NCBI GenBank assembly: GCA_948438565.1
Contig: CAOJLW010000117.1
Location: 1 to 6,616, forward strand
Direction: 5' to 3'
From: an uncultured Lachnospiraceae bacterium
GTDB lineage: Bacteria > Bacillota > Clostridia > Lachnospirales > Lachnospiraceae
DNA: 6,616 nucleotides
Below, piece after piece: positions 1 to 5,428 of the stretch (position 1 is its first letter; every line of letters begins with the position of its first letter). A model generated the notes under the pieces. The model was not told the DNA's origin and did no database searches. It saw only the letters and a list, made by a program, of their open reading frames with translations. The position numbers and the translations under genes are program-made.

Positions 1-7
1 TTCATCT

Positions 8-34
8 AAGCCTTTTTCTTTGGCTTTATTTTTT
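8..34 (+). terminator. Weak candidate terminator for a rightward gene lying left of the window
   Basis: A 5-bp stem (AAGCC at 8-12, GGCTT at 22-26) with a 9-base T-rich loop is followed by a T-rich tail at 27-34. Read rightward this has the shape of a weak intrinsic terminator; read leftward there is no U tract after the stem, so it does not suit the gene ending at 51. The short stem makes this tentative. Confidence 0.25.
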
Positions 35-50
35 CATAGGGCATTTGACA

Positions 51-341
51 CTATCGCTCAATCTTCTGCTGCACTTCCGAAAACTTTCTAATTGCATTTT
101 GATATGCTTTTATAATCCGATCAGCCAATTCGTCGTATTTGACCATATAATCCGACAGATCCCTTTGATGATGCGCCTTTGGCATATCGGAAAGCGCAAG
201 GCCCGGGGACATTTCCCCTGCGCGTAATTCTTCCAACTGCATCTTAAGCCGCTTGGCTTCCTGCTTATATTTACAGTAACCCAATAAATATTCTTTTTTC
301 TCCTCATTTTGCAGTTCCCGTTCCTTTTGATTCCTACCCAT
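51..341 (-). CDS. DUF1492-like phage/mobile-element protein, possibly truncated
   Basis: A 96-residue, highly charged and mostly helical protein. The core run YLLGYCKYKQEAKRL, then SPGLALSDMPKAHH and DLSDYMVKYDEL, resembles the N-terminal part of DUF1492/ArpU/RinA-like proteins of Gram-positive phages and integrative elements, which usually continue into a sigma-70 region 4-like helix-turn-helix. Here the reading frame stops with TAG at IER, just before that part would be expected, and the 50 bases beyond show no convincing continuation in any frame. It may be a naturally short member or the stump of a decayed gene. The ATG start is well supported: AAGGAG lies 7 bases upstream (about 349-354). 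It is divergent from the repressor gene, and the strong leftward promoter at 490-517 would transcribe it with a leader of about 140 bases. No membrane segment or signal peptide is seen. Family placement is by recognition of pattern only. Confidence 0.6.
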   Translation of the reverse strand: MGRNQKERELQNEEKKEYLLGYCKYKQEAKRLKMQLEELRAGEMSPGLALSDMPKAHHQRDLSDYMVKYDELADRIIKAYQNAIRKFSEVQQKIER

Positions 342-388
342 TTTACTTCTCCTTTCCCTCTGTTATCTGAACAATTTCAGTAAACATC

Positions 389-417
389 TTGACAGAATAC
401 AGAAATCATTCTAAAAT
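389..417 (+). promoter_or_regulatory. Sigma-A promoter driving the repressor/protease pair
   Basis: TTGACA (389-394), a 17-base spacer and TAAAAT (412-417): a perfect -35 and a 5/6 -10 at the ideal distance. The expected start site is near 424, giving a leader of about 135 bases before the repressor ATG at 560. The spacer is occupied by an inverted repeat (399-414) of the operator family, so the promoter is probably repressed or tuned by the product it drives. Confidence 0.65.
399..414. promoter_or_regulatory. Candidate operator O1 (inside the rightward promoter)
   Basis: ACAGAA-ATCA-TTCTAA, a 16-bp imperfect inverted repeat with five of six arm positions paired. It lies between the -35 and -10 of the rightward promoter and runs into the -10. 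Its right arm departs from the TTCTGT form seen in O3-O5, so it may be a weaker site used for autoregulation at higher repressor levels. Confidence 0.5.
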
Positions 418-435
418 ATTGTTGTATCTAGGCAA

Positions 436-450
436 TTAGAATATTTCTAT
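436..450. promoter_or_regulatory. Candidate degenerate operator O2
   Basis: TTAGAA-TAT-TTCTAT, related to the other repeats in the AGAA and TTCT core but with a 3-base instead of a 4-base centre. It sits between the two predicted start sites, just downstream of the rightward promoter. The altered spacing makes it the least certain of the five. Confidence 0.3.
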
Positions 451-461
451 TCCTTTGATTT

Positions 462-477
462 ACAGAAACTTTTCTGT
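462..477. promoter_or_regulatory. Candidate operator O3
   Basis: ACAGAAA-CT-TTTCTGT, a perfect 7-bp inverted repeat around a 2-base centre. It lies just inside the predicted leftward transcript, whose start is near 483, so bound repressor would be a roadblock to it. Its centre is 33 bp, about three helical turns, from that of O4. Confidence 0.6.
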
Positions 478-489
478 GCTCATTGGTTT

Positions 490-517
490 ATTATACAGAA
501 TATTTTCTGTTTGTCAA
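490..517 (-). promoter_or_regulatory. Strong sigma-A promoter driving the leftward gene
   Basis: On the minus strand, TTGACA (517 to 512), a 16-base spacer and TATAAT (495 to 490): both hexamers match the consensus exactly. The predicted start is near 483-484, so transcription runs towards the rightward promoter and then into the gene at 341-51. Operator O4 (495-510) fills the spacer almost completely. An unregulated promoter of this quality would be very active, which fits a promoter kept off by a repressor, as for early promoters of phages and integrative elements. Confidence 0.7.
495..510. promoter_or_regulatory. Candidate operator O4 (inside the leftward promoter)
   Basis: ACAGAA-TATT-TTCTGT, a perfect 6-bp inverted repeat with a 4-base centre. 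It begins on the last base of the leftward -10 hexamer and ends 1 base before its -35, so binding would exclude RNA polymerase. Confidence 0.65.
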
Positions 518-524
518 GTTTTAT

Positions 525-540
525 ATAGAAATATTTCTGT
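525..540. promoter_or_regulatory. Candidate operator O5
   Basis: ATAGAA-ATAT-TTCTGT, a 16-bp inverted repeat differing from O4 at one arm position. It lies upstream of the leftward -35 and ends 5 bases before the repressor's ribosome binding site. Its centre is 30 bp from that of O4, close to three helical turns, which would allow cooperative binding on one DNA face. Confidence 0.55.
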
Positions 541-545
541 AAATT

Positions 546-553
546 AGGAAGGA
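546..553 (+). promoter_or_regulatory. Ribosome binding site that fixes the repressor start
   Basis: AGGAAGGA ends 6 bases before ATG at 560. An in-frame TTG directly precedes that ATG at 557-559, but it would leave only 3 bases of spacing, so ATG 560 is the better start. Confidence 0.7.
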
Positions 554-559
554 CTTTTG

Positions 560-934
560 ATGACTGTATATGAACGCATAGAAACTCTAAGAAAATCCAG
601 AGGTATTTCACAAGGCAAATTGGAAAAAGAGCTAGGTTTTTCAAACGGTTCCGTTTCTAAATGGAAAAATAGTATGCCTACGCCGGAACGTTTACAGAAA
701 CTTGCCGACTATTTTCATGTTACCGTTGATTTTCTTATGACTGGAGAAGAAAAGAAGCAATCTACAGGATATTATTTCAACGAGGATACAGCCGCTATAG
801 CACAGGAAATTTTTGAAAACAAGGAACTACGGATGTTATTTGACGCTTCACGTAATGCAAAACCGGAAGATTTAATGACAGTCCGCGATATGATGCTTGC
901 ATTAAAGAGAAAAGAAAGGGGCGAATCCGATTGA
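560..934 (+). CDS. Cro/C1-type (XRE family) helix-turn-helix repressor
   Basis: A 124-residue DNA-binding protein. Residues 4-60 form an HTH_3 domain: ERIETLRKSRGISQGKLEKEL gives helices 1-2, GFSNGSVSKWKNSMPTPERL the turn and recognition helix, and LADYFHVTVDFLMTG the closing helices typical of phage and ICE repressors. The C-terminal part (about 70-124; YYFNEDTAAIAQEIFENKELRMLFDASRNAKPEDL) is a helical segment often seen in Clostridia XRE repressors and probably supports oligomerisation. There is no LexA/CI-type autocleavage domain, so relief would need an outside factor; the ImmA-like protease encoded next, with a 4-base overlap, is the natural candidate, as in the ImmR/ImmA pair of ICEBs1. 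The AyAGAA-N4-TTCTGT repeats upstream are its likely operators. Control of its own promoter and of the divergent promoter is inferred, not shown. Confidence 0.85.
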   Translation: MTVYERIETLRKSRGISQGKLEKELGFSNGSVSKWKNSMPTPERLQKLADYFHVTVDFLMTGEEKKQSTGYYFNEDTAAIAQEIFENKELRMLFDASRNAKPEDLMTVRDMMLALKRKERGESD

Positions 935-1155
935 CGGTTAACACATTCATTGTCGATATGCCTGCCGGCATAAAAGGGTATACCATACAAAATGAGGACG
1001 ATTCTTATAGTGTTTTTTTAAATGCCAAAATCAGCTATGAAAATCGGATCAAAACATATCTGCACGAATTAAATCATATTAAAGGCGATGATTTTAACAA
1101 AGATGAAGTACAGGAAATAGAGACAGACTCCCATAAATTTTTTAACCAAATATAA
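931..1155 (+). CDS. Short ImmA/IrrE-like HExxH metalloprotease
   Basis: A 74-residue protein with YLHELNHIKGDDF (43-55), the zinc-metalloprotease signature HExxH as H45-E46-L47-N48-H49, placed as in the ImmA/IrrE (COG2856, M78) family. The N-terminal half (FIVDMPAGIKGYTIQNEDDSYSVFLNAKIS) matches the beta-rich lead-in common in short Clostridia members. A third zinc ligand could be E62, E64, D66 or H68. Classical ImmA proteins are roughly twice this length, so this is close to a minimal catalytic core. The start is TTG at 931, overlapping the repressor TGA by 4 bases (TTGA), with AGGGG at 917-921 upstream, which implies translational coupling and fixed stoichiometry. Expected role: cleave or inactivate the neighbouring repressor on an inducing signal. 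XRE-COG2856 pairs have also been proposed as toxin-antitoxin-like modules, so that remains an alternative. Confidence 0.8.
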   Translation: MTVNTFIVDMPAGIKGYTIQNEDDSYSVFLNAKISYENRIKTYLHELNHIKGDDFNKDEVQEIETDSHKFFNQI

Positions 1156-1173
1156 ATTTCTGAAAAAAACAAT

Positions 1174-1197
1174 CCAGCAAATTTGTTTTGCAATTGG
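1174..1197 (+). terminator. Weak candidate terminator after the protease gene
   Basis: GCAAA (1177-1181) pairs with TTTGC (1187-1191) around a 5-base loop, and CCA (1174-1176) can pair with TGG (1195-1197) across a 3-base bulge, followed by AATTTTGT. It is AT-rich and has no clean U run, so it is at best a leaky end of the repressor/protease transcript. Confidence 0.2.
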
Positions 1198-1222
1198 AAT
1201 TTTGTCTGTCAAGAAATAAATT
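1194..1222 (+). promoter_or_regulatory. Possible promoter of the lipoprotein gene
   Basis: TTGGAA (1194-1199), a 17-base spacer and TAAATT (1217-1222): each hexamer matches 4/6. The predicted start is near 1229, leaving a leader of about 47 bases. The spacing is ideal but the hexamers are mediocre and the region is AT-rich, so chance is possible. It overlaps the candidate terminator stem. Confidence 0.3.
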
Positions 1223-1275
1223 ATGATGAAACTGCGTCTGCAATTTCATAAACAAGAAATTTGGAGGAAATCGAA

Positions 1276-1878
1276 ATGAAAAAAAAATTACTATTACTGC
1301 TCTTGTCCAGTATGCTCTTGCTCTCTTCATGCGGATCCAAACAACCTTCCAACACGTCCACAGAACCATCCAATACGACGGGTACGGAAACAAATGGCTC
1401 CGATATGGATTCAGCTGACCAAAAGGAAGAGGATATCACGCTCACAATCCCCGCCGAATATATCGGAGAACAAACACAGGAAGATTTGGATCAGCTCGCA
1501 CAAAAATATGATTTTGAGTCCATTACCTTAAATGATGACGGCAGCGCCACATATACCATGACCAACGTGCAGCATCAAAAATTTCTGGATGAGTATAAAC
1601 AGCAAATCATGAATTCCATTGATGAAATGATAGCTTCGGAAAGCTATCCGAATTTTACCAACATTGAAACCAATGACAATTTTACAGAATTTACAATAAC
1701 CACCAAATCTACAGAGCTCGATATGGCGGAATCCATGTCTGTCATTGCCTTTTACGGATACGGCGGGATTTATAGCATCTTTAGTGGGGAAACGGTGGAT
1801 AATATTTCAGTTACGTTTATCAACGAAGAAACAGGCGACGTCATTTCATCTTCTAATTCTAAGGATTTGCAGGAATAA
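1276..1878 (+). CDS. Small secreted lipoprotein of unknown function
   Basis: A 200-residue protein with a classical lipoprotein signal: MKKK, a leucine-rich core, then lipobox L16-S17-S18-C19, so the mature protein would be anchored to the outer face of the membrane by C19. Residues 20-50 are a Ser/Thr/Asn/Glu-rich flexible linker. The folded part (about 54-200) starts ITLTIPAEYIGEQTQEDLDQLAQKYDFESITLNDDGSATYTMT, continues through a helical segment and FTNIETNDNFTEFTITTKSTEL, and ends VDNISVTFINEETGDVISSSNSK. This pattern recurs in Clostridia lipoproteins, some labelled as having an antigen I/II N-terminal-like region, but no function is known to me. ATG 1276 is preferred over the in-frame TTG at 1261 because GGAGG (1263-1267) lies 8 bases before it and the signal peptide then starts correctly. 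It stands alone and converges on the operon ending at 1900. Confidence 0.8.
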   Translation: MKKKLLLLLLSSMLLLSSCGSKQPSNTSTEPSNTTGTETNGSDMDSADQKEEDITLTIPAEYIGEQTQEDLDQLAQKYDFESITLNDDGSATYTMTNVQHQKFLDEYKQQIMNSIDEMIASESYPNFTNIETNDNFTEFTITTKSTELDMAESMSVIAFYGYGGIYSIFSGETVDNISVTFINEETGDVISSSNSKDLQE

Positions 1879-1899
1879 AAGAAGAAGAATCCCCTACTC

Positions 1900-4092
1900 C
1901 TACCGCTCAAACAACATATCTCTCAGATACCATTCCTCAAACATCTCATCCTCTGCCAGAGGTATCTCTATTGCACTCCTTGCAATCTTTTGCAAGGGGT
2001 GCGGGTTCTGTTCGGCCAGGAATAACAGGGCGCCGTCCAACGCCGTGTTGCCGGCTGCCGTAGCTTTTACCGACCATTCTTTTGGAAATATCCCGATTGC
2101 CGCCGCTTTTTTAATGTCCAGATAATATCCAAAACCTCCCGCAAGATAGATATGCGCTATTTTTTCAATACTGACGCCGGAACGCAGACACAGAATGTCC
2201 AAACCTGCGCGAATGGCAGCTTTTGCCAATTGAAGCTGACGGATATCCTGCTGCGTCAGTACAATCTGCTTGCCCTGCAGGCTTTTTGCCAAAGGAAATC
2301 CCTCTGAAAAATAGGGTTCCGAAAGTTTACCGGACTGATCTAAGATTCCGGCTGACAGCAGTTCCGCAGCAGCCTCCACAAGACCGGTTCCACAAATCCC
2401 CGACGGCGGCTGATTGCCGATTGTCTTTACCGCCGGCATCTGATCCTGCAACGCAACCTGTGAAATGGCGCCGGGTATACTGGGCATCCCCCATTGGATA
2501 TTGGCGCCCTCAAATGCAGGCCCTGCCGCCGTGGAAGCGACAAAAATTTTACCATCTACAGATAACGCCATCTCTCCATTGGTGCCGATATCCAAAAACA
2601 AAAAAGGATCCGGATCTAAATACGCCCCGCAGGCATACAGGCCTGCCGTAATATCTGCGCCGACAAAAGCGGAAATACCGGGAAGCAGCGTCACGTTTAC
2701 ATCTCCTGGCAAAACGGTCTGCGCGCCAAATAATTCCGCAAACGAAATCTCCTCCAATGCAAGCGTTTTTGGAACAAACGGATAAGAGGAAAAACCTTCG
2801 CAGGAATAACCCCGCAGCAGATGAAGCATCACCGTATTTGCCGCGATTGCTATTCGGCGCACCGCACCGGATTTGGGAAGAGAAGCTTCTATCAGCCTAC
2901 GCATTCCGTTTACCAGATCCTGCCTGACACTTTGACAAAGCTTATCTTTCGCCCCCGCATTGGCGGCCTGAATCCGACTGATCACATCCGCGCCAAAAAC
3001 CCTCTGTGAATTTGCAGAAGTAACGGTATCCACAACCTTTCCGCTCTGCAAATCATACAGGGAAAAAGCAAGCGTCGTCGTCCCAAGATCAACCGCAATC
3101 CCATATCCCTCCTTTGGATCCGACTGGCGAGAAACCGATTTAACACACACCCCAATACGGCTTCCAAGGGCGGCAGGTTCCTGATTGTTTCTCTCAGGCA
3201 AAAATATGGCAATATTTTCTTGCAGGACTGCCTGACAAGACAGGCGCATACCGCTATGCAATTCCTCGTCGGAAAATACGGCTCTGTCTCTGGCAGTGAT
3301 CGGAAGCTCTCCTTGTTTAAGACGTACCCCGCATTTTCCACAAGCGCCCTTTCCTCCGCAATACGCATATAAACAAATATTATGTTCCTGCAAAACGGAT
3401 AACAGACCGCTTCCCTTTTGACATCGAATCTGAGTTTTTCGCGTATTGGATTCCGGCTCCCATACTTCCAACAACGCTTCCTGTCTTTGACGCAATAAAC
3501 AGCTTTCCTGCCCACATTCGTTACAATCATGTTTTAAACGACCCTCAGGACCATCACATGCCAATGCAAAACACATACTCATCGATTTAACTGGATCCAG
3601 CATATAGCCGGACGTCATAGAAATGCCTAACGTACGGCCGGCTGCCACTGCCTCGTATATTTCCTTCTGTGTATCAATCAGCATATCCCGTTCGATTTCC
3701 AGCCTTTTCGCAATTACATAGCCTTCTTCTCCACAAATCTGACGAATGGAAGCAAGTAATTGATCTTCAAAGACAAACAGGCTGCTGTCTGCCATCGCAT
3801 CGAGCGTCATAACTTTTAATATCTCATTTTTTTGCCTATATCTTTCCATAAGACGGTTCACGCCATCCCCGATGGTCAACATAACATAAAGGAGGGGTTC
3901 GCATCCCTCCTTACAACTGATTGTAAATGCTGCCTTTGGGCAAATCCGCATCTGAAGCGGCATCAGCAATTCCTGAAATGCTTCCTGAATTAAGGATTCT
4001 CCTGCGGATATATGCCTGTCCCCTAACAGGGCGGCAACATCATCCATAGACGGAACGATTCGTTTTCCGTTAATAATCCGAATGTCATCCAT
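1900..4092 (-). CDS. RACo-type corrinoid activator: MetH-activation-like, [2Fe-2S] and ASKHA ATPase domains
   Basis: A 730-residue cytosolic protein expected to use ATP to drive reduction of an inactive Co(II) corrinoid methyltransferase partner to Co(I). Residues 1-200 resemble the B12-dependent methionine synthase activation domain (GDGVNRLMERY, LDAMADSSLF, TSGYMLDPVKSMSM) and end in a cysteine cluster C190-x2-C193-x4-C198. A ferredoxin domain follows (about 218-300), with C245-GGKGA-C251-GK-C254 and C286 as [2Fe-2S] ligands. The rest is an ASKHA ATPase as in RACo/DUF4445 proteins: phosphate loop DLGTTT (335-340), second loop DIGTNGE (501-507), GICGTG (566-570 region) and AGGFG (651-655). 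Known RACo proteins are about 100 residues shorter; the extra N-terminal domain is the notable part. ATG 4092 follows AGGGGG by 7 bases. It is the last gene of the operon, 28 bp after the solute-binding protein. The corrinoid partner is not in the window. Confidence 0.85.
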   Translation of the reverse strand: MDDIRIINGKRIVPSMDDVAALLGDRHISAGESLIQEAFQELLMPLQMRICPKAAFTISCKEGCEPLLYVMLTIGDGVNRLMERYRQKNEILKVMTLDAMADSSLFVFEDQLLASIRQICGEEGYVIAKRLEIERDMLIDTQKEIYEAVAAGRTLGISMTSGYMLDPVKSMSMCFALACDGPEGRLKHDCNECGQESCLLRQRQEALLEVWEPESNTRKTQIRCQKGSGLLSVLQEHNICLYAYCGGKGACGKCGVRLKQGELPITARDRAVFSDEELHSGMRLSCQAVLQENIAIFLPERNNQEPAALGSRIGVCVKSVSRQSDPKEGYGIAVDLGTTTLAFSLYDLQSGKVVDTVTSANSQRVFGADVISRIQAANAGAKDKLCQSVRQDLVNGMRRLIEASLPKSGAVRRIAIAANTVMLHLLRGYSCEGFSSYPFVPKTLALEEISFAELFGAQTVLPGDVNVTLLPGISAFVGADITAGLYACGAYLDPDPFLFLDIGTNGEMALSVDGKIFVASTAAGPAFEGANIQWGMPSIPGAISQVALQDQMPAVKTIGNQPPSGICGTGLVEAAAELLSAGILDQSGKLSEPYFSEGFPLAKSLQGKQIVLTQQDIRQLQLAKAAIRAGLDILCLRSGVSIEKIAHIYLAGGFGYYLDIKKAAAIGIFPKEWSVKATAAGNTALDGALLFLAEQNPHPLQKIARSAIEIPLAEDEMFEEWYLRDMLFER
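1973..2002. other. 13-bp near-perfect hairpin inside the 3' end of the corrinoid activator gene
   Basis: GCACTCCTTGCAA (1973-1985) and TTGCAAGGGGTGC (1990-2002) are inverted repeats around a 4-base loop. In rightward RNA the one non-Watson-Crick position is a U-G wobble, so the stem is effectively continuous; in leftward RNA it is an A-C mismatch. A smaller stem (CCTCT 1950-1954, AGAGG 1958-1962) lies beside it. It begins 95 bases past the lipoprotein stop codon. No U run follows in either direction, so it is not a standard intrinsic terminator, but it could act as a 3' end barrier for the rightward transcript. Confidence 0.45.
3889..3912. other. 8-bp perfect hairpin early in the corrinoid activator gene
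   Basis: AAGGAGGG (3889-3896) and CCCTCCTT (3905-3912) are exact inverted repeats with an 8-base loop. They fall within codons 61-68 of the activator gene and include a Shine-Dalgarno-like AAGGAGG on the mRNA. The nearby ATG follows it with almost no spacing and in another frame, so an internal start is unlikely; a translational pause is conceivable. Confidence 0.3.
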
Positions 4093-4120
4093 ACCGCATC
4101 CCCCTTTTGGCTTCTATTAT

Positions 4121-5428
4121 TTATTCGCCGGCCAATCCCTGATTAGCCTCTTTGGAAAACGCTTCCACGGCCGTTGCAATATCCGCTCCATTTCCAATTT
4201 CCTGTAACATATTCCACCAGGCAGTTCGGGCATTTGTCCAACCAGGCGTCACCTGATAATAATCACCCATATATTGCGTAAAAATACCGTATTCATTCAT
4301 AACCTCATCATTTGCATAAATATTATCCATATCACGAACCGGTCTATGCGTACTGGCTAAAACCGCCCGGGTATACGCTTCCTTACTGCCTGCCATAAAT
4401 GTAATCAACAATTTTGCAGCCTCGATTCTCGCTTCATCGCCATTGTCAAAAACCCCAAAACCCCAGATTCCGCCCTGTAGCCTTGGTTTGCCGGAATCTG
4501 TTGGAAATGCCATCGGAAAAATGTCAAAATCCAAATCTGGATTTGTTACCGTCTGATTAATTTCCATAGAAACGTTCCAGCAAAACGCCATAGCCAGCTC
4601 TTTTTTGCAAAATTGCGCAACCTCGTCACTGCCTACGATATCGGAATTAAAATCAATTCCCTCCAAATCATAGAGCAGCTGAAGAGCCTGGACATTCTCT
4701 TGACTATTAAAGGTATAAGCCGTATGTTGTGCATTGGTAAATTCTCCCCCATACAGGTTATTGACTAACGCGCGCGTTCCCTGATCACCGCCCTGACCGC
4801 CGCAATAAATAACGCCAACTTTTTCCTGCCCATAGGCAGTCAACGCATTGACAGCCTGCACAAAACCATCGGTTGTCCAGGTATGCGTCTTTTCATCAAG
4901 ATACTGCAACGCCCCGGCCTCTTGAAACATATCATAATTAATCGCCATACAATGAGTGGTCATACAAATAGGAAATTCATAAAATACACCGTCCCTGGAC
5001 TGACAGGCCTGACGAACAGAATTATAGATCTCTCCTGCCGGCTCCATATCCCACAAATCGGACAAATCTGCCATCAATCCACGGCTGCCCCAATTGCTCA
5101 CCAGGCGTTCTGGCCCTTCAAACACCAAATCAGGGGCATTTCCCTCTTTCAATGCCTGCTCGATCCTGTCGTCTCCCGTTTTATAATCCAGATATTCTAC
5201 CGTTATGTGAATTCTCGGATATTTTTTTCGAAAAGCGGCGAGCAAATTCGCAACCGTAGTGGCATTTCCCCAGGAACCCACCGGATATGTCCATAAGGCA
5301 ATGGAGACATCCTCTTCCTCCTGTGTATCAGAATCAGGCGGATTGTGGCTAACGCCGCTCCAAGAACAGGCGACCAGGCCAAAAAGAGCACAAATTACAA
5401 TTGCCCATAGCATCAGCTTTTTCATCAT
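4121..5428 (-). CDS. Family 1 extracellular solute-binding lipoprotein without a transporter
   Basis: A 435-residue lipoprotein: MMKK, a hydrophobic core, and lipobox L18-V19-A20-C21, then an acidic linker. The mature part shows the SBP_bac_1 pattern of carbohydrate or oligosaccharide binders: VSIALWTYPVGSW at the N-terminus, LLAAFRKKYPRIHITVEYLD, APDLVFEGPERLV, LMADLSDLWD, the hinge-region GVFYEFPICMTTHCMAINYDMF, a Trp-rich central part, and LQGGIWGFGVF near the C-terminal lobe. Such proteins normally deliver ligand to ABC permeases, but neither permease nor ATPase genes are adjacent here. The start overlaps the hybrid kinase stop: ATG 5428 gives ATGA, while the second ATG at 5425 gives TGATG and has better spacing (7 bases) from AAAGGGG at 5433-5439. 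The tight coupling with a sensor kinase suggests it presents ligand to the kinase's outer domain; that is inference. The ligand is unknown. Confidence 0.85.
   Translation of the reverse strand: MMKKLMLWAIVICALFGLVACSWSGVSHNPPDSDTQEEEDVSIALWTYPVGSWGNATTVANLLAAFRKKYPRIHITVEYLDYKTGDDRIEQALKEGNAPDLVFEGPERLVSNWGSRGLMADLSDLWDMEPAGEIYNSVRQACQSRDGVFYEFPICMTTHCMAINYDMFQEAGALQYLDEKTHTWTTDGFVQAVNALTAYGQEKVGVIYCGGQGGDQGTRALVNNLYGGEFTNAQHTAYTFNSQENVQALQLLYDLEGIDFNSDIVGSDEVAQFCKKELAMAFCWNVSMEINQTVTNPDLDFDIFPMAFPTDSGKPRLQGGIWGFGVFDNGDEARIEAAKLLITFMAGSKEAYTRAVLASTHRPVRDMDNIYANDEVMNEYGIFTQYMGDYYQVTPGWTNARTAWWNMLQEIGNGADIATAVEAFSKEANQGLAGE

Noticed and set aside
481..483. An ATG on the minus strand at the predicted leftward start site, opening a 7-codon frame (MSTEKFL)
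   Set aside because: It would be leaderless and ends after seven codons inside operator O3; the sequence is dictated by the repeat, and the AAGGAG-led gene at 341 is a better first gene.
511..537. TTGTCA (511-516) as a rightward -35 close to the repressor gene
   Set aside because: No acceptable -10 lies 16-18 bases downstream; the hexamer is the reverse strand of the leftward TTGACA. The pair at 389-417 is much better.
399..540. Repeat cluster considered as a CRISPR array
   Set aside because: The units are 15-16 bp palindromes with uneven gaps over AT-rich promoter DNA; they lack the length and regular spacers of a CRISPR array.
1863..1892. GGATT (1863-1867) with AATCC (1888-1892) as a terminator in the convergent gap
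   Set aside because: Only five pairs around a 20-base loop, with no U run on either strand.
1745..2125. A 126-codon plus-strand frame spanning the convergent gap
   Set aside because: It overlaps the lipoprotein 3' end out of frame and the activator antisense; composition looks random and no ribosome binding site is seen.
2982..3530. A 182-codon minus-strand reading frame
   Set aside because: It lies wholly inside the corrinoid activator gene in another frame, shows no domain pattern, and crosses codons for conserved ferredoxin and ASKHA motifs of the real gene.
4883..5296. A 137-codon plus-strand reading frame
   Set aside because: It is antisense to the solute-binding protein, whose family motifs cover the same bases; no ribosome binding site or recognisable domain supports it.
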